Below, one piece after another: positions 15,954 through 24,615 of a DNA stretch of 64,000 nt; the first letter of the stretch is position 1, and the number at the start of each line of letters is the position of its first letter. The notes beneath the pieces were generated by a model. It made no database searches. It was not told the origin of the DNA and saw only the letters and a list, made by a program, of their open reading frames with translations. The stretch is from [Leptolyngbya] sp. JSC-1 (GTDB lineage Bacteria > Cyanobacteriota > Cyanobacteriia > Elainellales > Elainellaceae): positions 4,781,673 through 4,845,672 of the forward strand of contig KL662191.1 of assembly GCA_000733415.1 (NCBI GenBank). Reading direction: 5' to 3'. The translations under genes and the position numbers were made by a program.

Positions 15954-17597
15954 CTATCGTAGCCCTTTGGGTAAGCGAATAGTAACAGTTGTGCCTACAT
16001 CTTCAATGCTGTCAATACTGATATCACCACCATGCAGCTTAACGCAGGCTTGGGTGATGGCGAGACCCAAGCCCGTTCCGGCAATAGCCTCGGCATTACT
16101 TGCTCGTTGAAACGCTTGGAATAACTTGTCTTGGTCCGCTAGAGGAATCCCGATCCCCTGATCCTGAATAGAGAAAATCAGGTGAGAAGTAGTACCGCTC
16201 AAGTGCAGCTCTACTTTGCCGCCGTTTGGTGAATACTTGATCCCGTTAGACAGCAAATTCACCAAGATTTGGCGCAGCAGATCTGAATCACCCCAAAAGC
16301 CTTTAGTGTTGCCGCTGACGCGAAAAATAATCTCATACTGTTCGCCAGCCAACCAGCGTTGCTCCTCTACAACGTCAGCCACTAATTCCAAAATGTTGAG
16401 CGGTAGTGGTCTAAAACCCATCTGTCCCAGCTCTAGCTTCTCCAGCACGAGTAGATCCTCAACTAATCGCGTCATGAAGCGAGCTTTGTCTTCAATCGTG
16501 GCGAGAAGGTGCTGCTGCTGCGCCAAATCGAATTGTTCGCTGTAAAGTTTGAGGGTAGAAGCCGCGGCTAAGATCGCCGTCAGGGGATTGCGGTACTCGT
16601 GAGAAACCGTTGCCACCATTTGCGACTTAAAAGCATTGAGCTGCTGCGCCTGCTCCAACGCTGCCTGCATTTGGCTAAACTGTTCAGCCTGCTGCAACGC
16701 ACTTCCCAACTGAGTGACCAGCTCTCGCACAATCTCAACTTCATCGCTGTGCCATGGCTTCACAGCGCTGTGCTGGGCCACGAGCACACCCCATAATCGC
16801 TGTTCCTGAATGGGCTGTTCCTGAGTTACCTCGGTAGATGATAGAAAAAGCGGCAGAATCAGTTTGTTTTGCGTCTCCCAACTCCATCCAGTTGGGTCAA
16901 TAGCGGCATTAGCTGGGTCTGCTTGATGGATTGCCGCCTCGATGGTCTCGATCCAGAGATCGCTAGAGGGAGGGGATACAGTTCTAGAGCGTCCGGCTGC
17001 TGTGACTTGTTGCCATTTGATGAGGTCGGGTGGTTGAGTTTCGCCATACTGAGCCTGATAGACTGCCACCTGATCACATTCCAAAAGCTGTTGAATTTGA
17101 GTAACGGCAGTATGCAGTACCTGTTGGCGATCCAGAGATTGCCGCATATGCAAGGCAATGGTGTTGACGAGCCGCTGCCGCTGTTCAGTTTTGTTGAGCT
17201 GAATTTGAGACTGCCAGTGCTGAATGGCATTGCGGACCGTGAGCTGGAGTACGTCGGGCTGCAATTGCTGCTTGATCAAATAATCTTGAACACCTTTCTT
17301 CATAGCTTCGACGGCCACCTCTTCAGCCCCATAGCCAGTGAGCAAAATTACGGGTACTGGATCGGGTTGGTGCTGCTTCAGGGCATCGAGGAATTCCAAT
17401 CCATTCATCGTGGGTAAACAGAAATCTAGCAAGATAGCGTCGCAATTGCGTTCTTGACACAGCGACAAGCCATCTTCTGCCGAATCCGCTTCCAAAATTT
17501 GATAAGACTGTTGTGGATCTTTGAGCAAATACCGCCGGCAGACTTCTCTATCTTCTGCACAGTCATCCACAATTAGCAGCGTGCAGGTTTCTACCAT
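15954..17597 (-). CDS. REC-GAF hybrid histidine kinase
   Basis: A 547-residue protein. The N-terminal receiver (residues 5-125) is intact: LLIVDD acidic pair at 11-12, phosphoacceptor Asp58 in AILLDFCLP, and Lys109 in DYLIK. A GAF domain follows (about 150-300, RQVLHTAVTQIQQLLECDQV onward). HisKA contains MVATVSHEYRNPLTAI, and HATPase contains NLLSNGIKYSPNGG, DQGIGIPLADQDKLFQAF and GTGLGLAITQACVKLHGG. The arrangement suggests its kinase activity is set by an upstream phosphodonor through the receiver. It lies downstream of the phytochrome and Rcp1-like genes on the same strand with a 204-bp gap, so it may extend that pathway; this is inferred from context. Confidence 0.9.
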   Translation of the reverse strand: MVETCTLLIVDDCAEDREVCRRYLLKDPQQSYQILEADSAEDGLSLCQERNCDAILLDFCLPTMNGLEFLDALKQHQPDPVPVILLTGYGAEEVAVEAMKKGVQDYLIKQQLQPDVLQLTVRNAIQHWQSQIQLNKTEQRQRLVNTIALHMRQSLDRQQVLHTAVTQIQQLLECDQVAVYQAQYGETQPPDLIKWQQVTAAGRSRTVSPPSSDLWIETIEAAIHQADPANAAIDPTGWSWETQNKLILPLFLSSTEVTQEQPIQEQRLWGVLVAQHSAVKPWHSDEVEIVRELVTQLGSALQQAEQFSQMQAALEQAQQLNAFKSQMVATVSHEYRNPLTAILAAASTLKLYSEQFDLAQQQHLLATIEDKARFMTRLVEDLLVLEKLELGQMGFRPLPLNILELVADVVEEQRWLAGEQYEIIFRVSGNTKGFWGDSDLLRQILVNLLSNGIKYSPNGGKVELHLSGTTSHLIFSIQDQGIGIPLADQDKLFQAFQRASNAEAIAGTGLGLAITQACVKLHGGDISIDSIEDVGTTVTIRLPKGLR

Positions 17598-17801
17598 AAT
17601 TCACCTGGAGAAGGTCTCTCTCCTCTATTAAGGATGTCACAACTTGCAGAGTCTGGGAAAAATCTATTCGTAGTAAAAGCAAAATCTAAAATTTCTTCAA
17701 TTTGAGCAATAGTTGCTTTAGAGGCAAGGCAGTATGGATGCAAGCTAGGGCCACAGGTGAGGTCTGTCAAGGTTATGAGCGTGGCCTGGGATGGTTGCCA
17801 T

Positions 17802-18257
17802 TCATGATTGGGATGGCTGAACTGGAGGCATATTGGCCTCTAACCAATAGTCAACAAAGGCTTGAATCGTTCTTTGCAGTTCGCGGGCATCCATGGGTTT
17901 AATCAAGTAGCCGTTTGCACCATTCTGGTAGCAAAACTCAATGTCCTTTGGGTTAGACGATGTCGTAAACACAACAATAGGAATTTCCCGCAAACTTTGG
18001 TCCTGCTTGAGTTGGGCCAGGACATCGCGGCCATCGGTACCGGGTAGATTTAGATCCAACAAAATTACCGATGGTAGTGCCCTGTCCGACTCCTCAGATT
18101 CACCGACTTGCTGCAAAAAATCTAGCACCGAATCGCCATCGGTACAGCGGTAAATCGGGTTTTGCACCTTCATTCGCTGCATCAAGCGCTGCAACGTTAC
18201 GAAATCTTCGTCGCTATCCTCGGCAACTAGTAAAGGCTCGTAAGATTTTACCGTCAT
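17802..18257 (-). CDS. Rcp1-like single-domain response regulator
   Basis: A 151-residue stand-alone receiver without output domain. The acidic pocket is LLVAEDSDED, the phosphoacceptor Asp is in VILLDLNLPGTDG, the conserved Thr is in VVFTTSS and the conserved Lys in GYLIKPMD. Length and sequence resemble Rcp1, the partner of the Cph1 phytochrome. The gene starts 101 bp after the phytochrome kinase stop on the same strand, which matches the common cph1-rcp1 operon. It is probably phosphorylated by the upstream kinase. Confidence 0.92.
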   Translation of the reverse strand: MTVKSYEPLLVAEDSDEDFVTLQRLMQRMKVQNPIYRCTDGDSVLDFLQQVGESEESDRALPSVILLDLNLPGTDGRDVLAQLKQDQSLREIPIVVFTTSSNPKDIEFCYQNGANGYLIKPMDARELQRTIQAFVDYWLEANMPPVQPSQS

Positions 18258-18358
18258 GAGATGAATCTAAAGATTTTATTAAAAAGCTTATCCCATTCTA
18301 GATCTCGTAAAGTTTTGTAATCATTTGTTAAGTTTAGCAGAGCTATTAAAAAGCTTAA

Positions 18359-20647
18359 TCACTCCAGCGTGAAATAAAACACCGACCCCTCACCATAGTT
18401 GGAGTTGACCCACATTTCGCCGCCGTGTCGCTCGACAATCTTTTTGGCAATGGTCAGCCCTGCACCCGTACCACCGCCGTACATGGTTTGGGGATGCAGT
18501 CGCTTAAACAGCCGAAAAATTGTTTCCAGATGGCGTTCCCGAATGCCAATTCCGTTGTCGCGCACGTAAAAGATTGGCTTGGTTAAGGTTTGGGGATCAG
18601 CGCTGGGCACTTGCTCGATTGCTTCAGCAGCGTCTAGGTAGCCAATCTCGACCCAGGGCTGAGCCTGATTGTTGTATTTATCAGCATTACTGAGCAGATT
18701 GCTGAATACCTCGTTGACCAGAACCGGATCGACGTTGACGGTTGGCAGGAGGCGCGGAATCCGAATGTCAATCCGGGCTTGGGGATGGCTGATCCGAAAT
18801 ACGTTGATCACTTGCGTTAATAATTCATTTAGATCCGTCGGCTGGCGGCTCAGGTCGGTCTGCCCAAGTTGGGAAAATTTCAGCAGCACGTCGATTAAAG
18901 ATTCCATCCGCTGGGTCAGCCGCACCAAGGTTTGCAGGCGATCGAGACCAGCCTCGTCTAGCAGTTCCTGATAATCTTCCATCAGGAAGGTGGCGTAGTT
19001 ATGAATTCCGCGTAATGGTTCCTTCAGATCGTGGGATGCAGCATAGGCAAAGGATTCTAACTCTTGGTTGCTGCGCTCTAGTGCCTGGTTCATGCGGGCT
19101 AGTTCATCGGCCTTATTCAGCACAATGCCGACGATGGCGTTGCGCAGGTCTAAGGCATTGGCCAGTTCGCTGGGGTGCCAAGGTTGGGAGGTCAGCCGCA
19201 CGGTTTCTTGCCACTGCTCGAAGGAGCGACGGGGTGACAGGGTGAGATGCCCATCAGCGCCGACTTGGAGGGAGGCGGTTGGATCACCAGCCCAATTCAC
19301 GGTGCGCAGTACTTCTGGACGAAACCACAGAATGTAGTAGCGCCGCACCTGCGAGATGCGCAGCAATAATAAACCCGTTGCGGTTTCTTTGTAAGCTTCG
19401 GCGGCCGAGTACTGTTTGGGTAACGAATCAGTGTGAAACAAAGAGTCGCTGACCTGAGTGGTGGCCCACTGAATCAAGTCTTGGACTTGCTCTAGGCTGG
19501 GTGTGGCTCCCACCAGGGTAATCTCGTCGTCCAGGCAAACCGCTGCGCCTTTGGCATTCACGAGATCGAGAATCCGAGGAGCGGGATGGACGAGGGCTGT
19601 TTTCAAATCCTCGGCTTGGGCAATCGATTCAACAAACTCGGACTGGCGGCGTTTGAGCTTAACAATTGCATCCAGTTCTTCATAGTTGACCTTATTAGCC
19701 AGCTCTGCGGTAATAAATTGTCCCAGCAATTCACAGACGCTCCGCACGTCGCCTGGTATGCGTTTGGGCGTTTGATGATGACAGGAAATTAAGCCCCAGA
19801 GCTGCTGGTTATTTAGCAACGCAATCACCATCAGGGCGGATACCCCCATATTGCGGTGGTACTCGACGCAGCAAGGATCGGTACCGCGCAGGGTAACAAA
19901 ACTAAGGTCAGGGGGCTGATGCGTTAGGGGATTCTCCGCCGGCATCAGGGGCACTTCTGCAGCAGATAAATCAGGAATGTAGCGCAATAACCCCTCGGCA
20001 TAGAGTCGGCGAGACGGTTCGGGAATGTCGGTAGCCGGGAAATGCAAACCAAGGTATGGGCTTAAATCAGGCCGCTTGGCCTCGGCAACGACTTCACCGG
20101 CTCCTTGAGCATCGAATTGATAAACCATGACACGGTCGAATCCGGTTAGCGCTTGAATTTCTGCTGCCCCAAGCTGAAGGAAATCTGACAAACTAGACAC
20201 CTGTTGCAGTCGGCCAATGGCGCTGCGGAGGCGCAAGTGGCTCACAGCGAGGCTATGAGGGGTCGATTCGGCCTGCAGTGGCTCCAACTCCAAAAGGACG
20301 GACTGTTCGTTGTAATGAAAGTTGCCTTCCCACTCGCGCTGGGGAGTGTGGGAGCGCAAGTACGGCAGATAGGTGGGCTGATTTGTGGGTAGAATTTGCT
20401 GAATTAAAGCAATTGAGTCGGGTTCAAGCAGATTGCTTAAGAATTGACCCAACAAATCCTCAGGTAAAAGATTAAAATGATCCGAGAGATTAGCGCTTAC
20501 CTGCTGAATTATTAAGTCAGGGTAGCTCAAGATGAATAAAATGCCATGAGACTGCACCAAATCTGAACCAATGTCAGATTGATAAAGGTCACATTCATGG
20601 TCGGTCACAGAATCCGTCTTGGGATATACAGCCTCAGACCCAGTCAT
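18359..20647 (-). CDS. Cph1-type phytochrome histidine kinase
   Basis: A 762-residue red/far-red photoreceptor kinase with PAS (about 30-130), GAF (145-320), PHY (330-510), HisKA and HATPase domains. Numbering matches Synechocystis Cph1: FPATDIP puts the key Asp at 207, the chromophore Cys is 259 (RGTDPCCVEY), and CHHQTPK holds His290. The PHY tongue has NWAGDP and SPRRSF. The kinase His is in AASHDLKEPLRG (539), and the ATP lid is DNGIGIRERHLETIF. Two oddities: position 260, normally His, is Cys, and Cys19 in DHECDLYQ matches the N-terminal bilin-binding Cys of bacteriophytochromes. The Rcp1-like gene follows. A 10-bp inverted repeat lies upstream. Confidence 0.94.
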   Translation of the reverse strand: MTGSEAVYPKTDSVTDHECDLYQSDIGSDLVQSHGILFILSYPDLIIQQVSANLSDHFNLLPEDLLGQFLSNLLEPDSIALIQQILPTNQPTYLPYLRSHTPQREWEGNFHYNEQSVLLELEPLQAESTPHSLAVSHLRLRSAIGRLQQVSSLSDFLQLGAAEIQALTGFDRVMVYQFDAQGAGEVVAEAKRPDLSPYLGLHFPATDIPEPSRRLYAEGLLRYIPDLSAAEVPLMPAENPLTHQPPDLSFVTLRGTDPCCVEYHRNMGVSALMVIALLNNQQLWGLISCHHQTPKRIPGDVRSVCELLGQFITAELANKVNYEELDAIVKLKRRQSEFVESIAQAEDLKTALVHPAPRILDLVNAKGAAVCLDDEITLVGATPSLEQVQDLIQWATTQVSDSLFHTDSLPKQYSAAEAYKETATGLLLLRISQVRRYYILWFRPEVLRTVNWAGDPTASLQVGADGHLTLSPRRSFEQWQETVRLTSQPWHPSELANALDLRNAIVGIVLNKADELARMNQALERSNQELESFAYAASHDLKEPLRGIHNYATFLMEDYQELLDEAGLDRLQTLVRLTQRMESLIDVLLKFSQLGQTDLSRQPTDLNELLTQVINVFRISHPQARIDIRIPRLLPTVNVDPVLVNEVFSNLLSNADKYNNQAQPWVEIGYLDAAEAIEQVPSADPQTLTKPIFYVRDNGIGIRERHLETIFRLFKRLHPQTMYGGGTGAGLTIAKKIVERHGGEMWVNSNYGEGSVFYFTLE

Positions 20648-20681
20648 ACCCTAGAATCAGCACGATTTAATTTTTACAGCT

Positions 20682-20719
20682 TCCCTTAACCCTAACGAAT
20701 ATTACGCTTGGTTAAGGGA
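20682..20719. promoter_or_regulatory. perfect 10-bp inverted repeat upstream of the phytochrome gene
   Basis: TCCCTTAACC (20682-20691) and GGTTAAGGGA (20710-20719) are separated by 18 nt, 35 bp upstream of the phytochrome start codon. A third half-site, GGTTAA, lies at about 20730. There is no T tract, so it reads more as an operator for a dimeric regulator than as a terminator. Confidence 0.5.
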
Positions 20720-20823
20720 TATTGCTAAAGGTTAAAACTAGTAGCGTTTCCTATTTATCATCTTCCATTAAATCTAAAGAAAATGTTAAATTTTTCTGAG
20801 CCATCGCATAGAGGTGTAGTTGC

Positions 20824-21042
20824 ATGGATTCCTCCATCCTACGGTTGGTTTGGGACGTGATCGAAGAAACCCAGAGTAGCGAGCTTTTGAGCCTGCCAGA
20901 TACCGCTTTAGTCAAACTGCTATTGCAACGAATTTCACGTAAGGTGCTCCTCACGGGTGAGGAGGTCTGTCATCTCTACGATTACATCAGCTCTAGGATT
21001 CGTCTTATTCGAGATATTGCTGAATCCCGGGGTGCTGCTTAA
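20824..21042 (+). CDS. small conserved hypothetical protein, 72 aa
   Basis: A short helical protein starting MDSSILRLVWDVIEETQS, with a middle LVKLLLQRISRKVLLTGEE and an end HLYDYISSRIRLIRDIAESRG. It has no signal peptide or known domain. The type of sequence is familiar from cyanobacterial genomes as an uncharacterised protein, but I cannot give a function. It diverges from the phytochrome gene and precedes the NYN gene by 86 bp. Its stop codon lies inside a 14-bp tandem duplication. Confidence 0.65.
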   Translation: MDSSILRLVWDVIEETQSSELLSLPDTALVKLLLQRISRKVLLTGEEVCHLYDYISSRIRLIRDIAESRGAA

Positions 21043-21064
21043 TCAATCAAGCTTAATCAATCAA
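21037..21064. repeat. perfect 14-bp tandem duplication over a stop codon
   Basis: GCTTAATCAATCAA occurs twice in a row (21037-21050 and 21051-21064). The stop codon of the 20824 gene (TAA at 21040-21042) is in the first copy. Confidence 0.9.
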
Positions 21065-21128
21065 GCTGCCTGATAATCCTTGACCGGTAAATAATCAAAA
21101 TCTGCCAGCCATAAAAGACGAGTGAACT

Positions 21129-21743
21129 ATGATTCAACTAATCCCCCCAAGACCTTTTCAACCCAGTAGTAACGGTCATGCCTACGCTGCTAAACCGTCA
21201 TCTGCTTCTTCTGGCGAATTTCAAGGAGTTGAACGCACAGATCGCGGTCGAGTTGTCGTGTTCATCGATGGAGCCAGCCTGTTCTATGCGGCGATGCAGA
21301 TGGAAATCGAGATTGACTATACGCGGCTGCTGAGTTGCTTGGTCTCTGGTGGGCGGTTGATTCATGCCCATTTCTATACGGGGGTTGACCCCAGCAACGA
21401 AAAACAAAAGGGATTTTTGTACTGGATGCAGTGCAATGGCTATCGTGTTGTGGCAAAAGAGTTGGTTCAGTCCACTACAGGAGCCAAAAAGGTCAACTTA
21501 AATGTCGAAATTGCGGTCGATTTGGTTAGATTGGCTCCCTACTGCGACACCATGATTTTGGTTAGCGGTGACGGCGACCTCACCTGTGCCCTCGATTTCG
21601 TCAACTATCAAGGCGTGCAAACCGAAGTTGTGGGACTGCGTTCCATGATCAGCGAGCACTTGATCAATGTGGCCGATTACTACACGGATTTGGCGACAAT
21701 CAAACAAGAGATTCAAAAGCGCCATTCTAAAGAGTTTCATTAA
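21129..21743 (+). CDS. NYN domain protein (LabA/DUF88-like)
   Basis: A 204-residue protein with a PIN-like NYN ribonuclease domain at about residues 37-195. The acidic active-site residues appear in VVVFIDGASLFYAA, in NVEIAVDLVRLAPYCDTMIL and in VSGDGDLTCALDFV, the expected four-Asp arrangement. The cyanobacterial LabA proteins belong here and affect circadian output in Synechococcus; other members process RNA. The N-terminal 36 residues are Ser/Pro-rich and likely disordered. It stands between a small hypothetical gene and an alpha/beta hydrolase gene. Confidence 0.88.
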   Translation: MIQLIPPRPFQPSSNGHAYAAKPSSASSGEFQGVERTDRGRVVVFIDGASLFYAAMQMEIEIDYTRLLSCLVSGGRLIHAHFYTGVDPSNEKQKGFLYWMQCNGYRVVAKELVQSTTGAKKVNLNVEIAVDLVRLAPYCDTMILVSGDGDLTCALDFVNYQGVQTEVVGLRSMISEHLINVADYYTDLATIKQEIQKRHSKEFH

Positions 21744-21856
21744 AGTTTCAGTAGTTCAATCTTCAGGAGCCATTCTTCATCCTAGGCAAAGCTCGGCTGG
21801 TTCAGAGCAAACATGTCAGAATAATCATTAGAACAAACGTAAAGATTTGTAATGAC

Positions 21857-22771
21857 ATGACGGCTTCTGCTCCTTTATCGACCGATGGTTTGGCGGCTCC
21901 GCAAATTTGGAGCTGGCAGGGGTTTCCGATTTGCTATCAAACCCAAGGACAAACCGGTCCGGCGGTTGTGCTGATTCACGGTTTTGGGGCTTGTTGGGGC
22001 CATTGGCGTAAAACGATCCCAGTGTTGGCGAAAACTTGCCGTGTTTATGCGATTGATCTGATTGGCTTCGGCGCATCTGCTAAGCCAGTCCCCGGTCAGC
22101 CGATTGGTTACACCTTTGAAACCTGGGGCCAGCAAATTGTCGATTTTTGCCGTGAGGTGGTTGGCTCACCGGCAGTATTGATTGGCAACTCGGTGGGCTG
22201 TATTGTGGCGATGCAGGCAGCGGTAATAGCTCCCGAGCAAGTGGTGTCTGTGGCGCTATTGAACTGTTCGCTGCGGTTGCTGCATGACCGGCGGCGAGCT
22301 GAGCAACCTTGGTATCGTCGGATTGGTGCGCCGTTGCTGCAAAAGCTGCTGTCAATTCGCGGCGTTGGGCATAGCTTCTTTCGGGCAATTGCTAAGCCGA
22401 AGACGGTACGTAAAATTCTGCTCAAAGCCTATGCTCGTCCGGAAGCGGTTACGGATGAATTAATCGAACTGTTGATGGCTCCTGCCTCTGATCCGGGTGC
22501 TGCCGATGTATTCTTAGCCTTCACGGCCTACTCGCAAGGGCCTCTGCCCGAAGATCTGCTGGCCGTATTGCCCTGTCCTGCGTTGGTGATTTGGGGCGAA
22601 GCCGATCCCTGGGAGCCGGTCGCACAGGGACGGGAATTTGCTCACTATCCGGCAGTGCGAGAATTCGTTTCATTAGCGAGTGTGGGCCACTGTCCGCAGG
22701 ATGAAGCCCCGGAACAAATTAATCCGATTTTGCAGCGCTGGATTGAGCAGAAGTTTGAGCAGGAAGTTTGA
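21857..22771 (+). CDS. alpha/beta fold hydrolase
   Basis: A 304-residue soluble hydrolase. The oxyanion motif is VVLIHGFGACWGHW, the nucleophile elbow is GNSVG with Ser112, the acid is in IWGEADPWEP, and the catalytic His is in ASVGHCPQDEAPE. This triad is complete. Cyanobacterial relatives are annotated as esterases, haloalkane dehalogenase-like or chloroplast-type hydrolases; the substrate is unknown. The last six codons and the stop lie in a 13-bp tandem triplication, so the exact C-terminus was probably set by that duplication. Confidence 0.88.
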   Translation: MTASAPLSTDGLAAPQIWSWQGFPICYQTQGQTGPAVVLIHGFGACWGHWRKTIPVLAKTCRVYAIDLIGFGASAKPVPGQPIGYTFETWGQQIVDFCREVVGSPAVLIGNSVGCIVAMQAAVIAPEQVVSVALLNCSLRLLHDRRRAEQPWYRRIGAPLLQKLLSIRGVGHSFFRAIAKPKTVRKILLKAYARPEAVTDELIELLMAPASDPGAADVFLAFTAYSQGPLPEDLLAVLPCPALVIWGEADPWEPVAQGREFAHYPAVREFVSLASVGHCPQDEAPEQINPILQRWIEQKFEQEV

Positions 22772-22790
22772 GTAGGAAGTTTGAGCAGGA
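22752..22790. repeat. 13-bp tandem triplication over a stop codon
   Basis: AGTTTGAGCAGGA (22752-22764), AGTTTGAGTAGGA (22765-22777) and AGTTTGAGCAGGA (22778-22790). Because 13 is not a multiple of three, the second copy is read in another frame, which creates the TGA stop of the hydrolase. Confidence 0.92.
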
Positions 22791-22830
22791 ATACGGTGAA
22801 CTGTGACCAATCTTTATCGTTTGGTTGAGT

Positions 22831-22883
22831 CACCCGTGTAGGTGAGGTGGGTTTTGTCTGTGTAGATGTGGTTTCAACCGCCG
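22831..22883. repeat. partial copy of the MITE-like repeat
   Basis: It contains CACCCGTGTAGGTGAGGTGG, then GTTTTGT, and the end GTAGATGTGGTTTCAACCGCC, matching the right half of the 1971-2084 repeat. It lies between the hydrolase and peroxiredoxin genes. Confidence 0.6.
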
Positions 22884-22985
22884 GATTCATAACCGCCAAT
22901 CTATAGAGTTTTGCCAGCCAATCAACGTTAAAATCTGTAACCGGACCTGTATTAGCAAAACGTTGTAACAGAAGGACGAAAATCT

Positions 22986-23423
22986 ATGCCTTTATCAGTT
23001 GGCGATACTGCCCCTAGCTTTACGGTTAAAGATACTAACGGCAACACGGTTTCTCTGTCAGACTTTGCAGGCAAAACCGTCGTGCTCTATTTCTATCCCA
23101 AAGATGACACGCCGGGCTGCACCAAAGAAGCCTGTGGTTTCCGCGATGCCTATACAGACTATCAGGGCAAAGATATTGTCGTGTTAGGCGTCAGCATGGA
23201 TGACGAGGTTTCTCACCAACAGTTCACTCAGAAGTTCAACCTGCCGTTTCCCTTGTTGGCTGATGTCAATGGCACGATTACCAAAGCCTATGATGTCGAT
23301 GGTGGTGGTTATGCCAAGCGCGTTACCTATGTAATTGATGGTTCAGGCAAAATTAGCCAAGTCTACACCACTGTTAAAACGGATACCCACGCTAGTGATA
23401 TTTTGGCTGCTCTGAACGTCTAG
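22986..23423 (+). CDS. peroxiredoxin, BCP/PrxQ type
   Basis: A 145-residue thiol peroxidase that reduces hydrogen peroxide and alkyl hydroperoxides using thioredoxin. The peroxidatic Cys45 is in YPKDDTPGCTKEAC, and the resolving Cys50 is five residues later, the pattern of atypical two-Cys PrxQ/BCP proteins. The conserved GVSMDDEVSHQQFTQKFNLP and PFPLLAD segments follow. There is no signal peptide, so it acts in the cytoplasm. A strong terminator lies 49 bp downstream, so it forms its own transcript end. Confidence 0.95.
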   Translation: MPLSVGDTAPSFTVKDTNGNTVSLSDFAGKTVVLYFYPKDDTPGCTKEACGFRDAYTDYQGKDIVVLGVSMDDEVSHQQFTQKFNLPFPLLADVNGTITKAYDVDGGGYAKRVTYVIDGSGKISQVYTTVKTDTHASDILAALNV

Positions 23424-23471
23424 CGTTGCCCTAAACTAAAGCAAATTTAAGAATTTGAGCAATCTTTTAGC

Positions 23472-23499
23472 TGGGTGGGTTTCGTGCCCGCCCATTTTT
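23472..23499 (+). terminator. rho-independent terminator after the peroxiredoxin gene
   Basis: TGGGTGGG (23472-23479) pairs with CCCGCCCA (23487-23494) around a 7-nt loop, and TTTTT follows at 23495-23499. Confidence 0.85.
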
Positions 23500-23587
23500 G
23501 ATCGGAAATTCTGAAATAATTTTGAAATGGCTTTTGACCCAGCCGCAAGCATGGGAGCAGTCGGTAGCAAGCCCTAGTTGATGGTGC

Positions 23588-24598
23588 ATGATGCAAGTAT
23601 TGATTACTGGAGTGGCAGGATTTGTTGGCTATCACTTGGCACAACGGCTGCTGAGTGAAGGGGTTCAGGTTTACGGCATCGATAACCTCAACGAGTATTA
23701 CGATGTCAGCTTGAAAAAGGCTCGCTTGTCGCAGTTGCAGCCGCAAGCAGGCTTTACATTCGAGTATCTGGATTTAAGCGATCGGGTGGGGGTTGCCAAT
23801 CTGTTTGCTACTCATCAATTCGACTGTGTGGTGAACCTAGCGGCTCAGGCAGGTGTGCGCTATTCGCTGATTAATCCCCATGCTTATGTAGACACCAACC
23901 TCAGCGGCTTTGTCAATTTGCTAGAAGGCTGTCGGCATCAGGCGGTAAACCATCTGGTGTTTGCGTCGTCGAGTTCGGTGTATGGGGTGAATCCTAAGGT
24001 GCCTTTCGCCACTAGCGATAGCGTGGATCATCCGATTTCCCTCTATGCGGCCACCAAAAAAGCAAATGAGCTAATGGCCTACACCTACAGTCACCTTTAC
24101 CGCATTCCCACTACTGGCCTGCGCTTCTTTACGGTCTATGGTCCTTGGGGCAGACCGGATATGGCCTACTTCAAATTCGTCAAAGCCATCGAAGCGGGTC
24201 AGCCGATCGAGGTTTACAATCACGGCGATATGCAGCGGGATTTTACCTACGTCGATGATGTGATTGAAGGCATGGTGCGGGTGATGCGGCGTCCGCCAAC
24301 TGATCCGGTGCTAGACTCTGCCGTAGACGCTGATGCATCAATTCAGCCGACGACCGCTCCCTACAAGCTTTACAACATTGGTAACAATCAGCCCGTTGCC
24401 CTGTCTCGCTTAATTCAAACCATTGAAACAGCCCTTGGCAAATCGGCTCAGAAGCAATTTCTGCCGATGCAGCCGGGAGATGTGCCAATCACCTATGCGG
24501 ATGTGGATGACCTGATCCGAGATGTGGGCTTCAAACCCGCTACACCGCTGGAAGTCGGCATTCGTCATTTTGTGGATTGGTATCGGTCTTATTATTAG
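23588..24598 (+). CDS. NAD-dependent epimerase, UDP-glucuronate 4-epimerase type
   Basis: A 336-residue extended SDR enzyme. The Rossmann motif is VLITGVAGFVGYHLAQRL; then come DNLNEYYDVSLKKARL (typical of UDP-glucuronate 4-epimerases), the catalytic Ser/Tyr/Lys in ASSSSVYG and YAATKKANE, and FTVYGPWGRPDMA. It would convert UDP-glucuronate to UDP-galacturonate for cell-surface polysaccharide. Two ATGs are adjacent at the start. It is convergent with the 24616-26802 gene with a 17-bp gap, and its stop codon lies in a 12-bp duplication. Confidence 0.92.
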   Translation: MMQVLITGVAGFVGYHLAQRLLSEGVQVYGIDNLNEYYDVSLKKARLSQLQPQAGFTFEYLDLSDRVGVANLFATHQFDCVVNLAAQAGVRYSLINPHAYVDTNLSGFVNLLEGCRHQAVNHLVFASSSSVYGVNPKVPFATSDSVDHPISLYAATKKANELMAYTYSHLYRIPTTGLRFFTVYGPWGRPDMAYFKFVKAIEAGQPIEVYNHGDMQRDFTYVDDVIEGMVRVMRRPPTDPVLDSAVDADASIQPTTAPYKLYNIGNNQPVALSRLIQTIETALGKSAQKQFLPMQPGDVPITYADVDDLIRDVGFKPATPLEVGIRHFVDWYRSYY

Positions 24599-24612
24599 CA
24601 ATATTATTAGCA
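24591..24612. repeat. 12-bp tandem duplication over a stop codon
   Basis: ATTATTAGCAAT (24591-24602) is followed by ATTATTAGCA (24603-24612). The epimerase stop TAG at 24596-24598 is in the first copy; only 17 bp separate this stop from the end of the convergent gene. Confidence 0.85.
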
Positions 24613-24615
24613 AGG

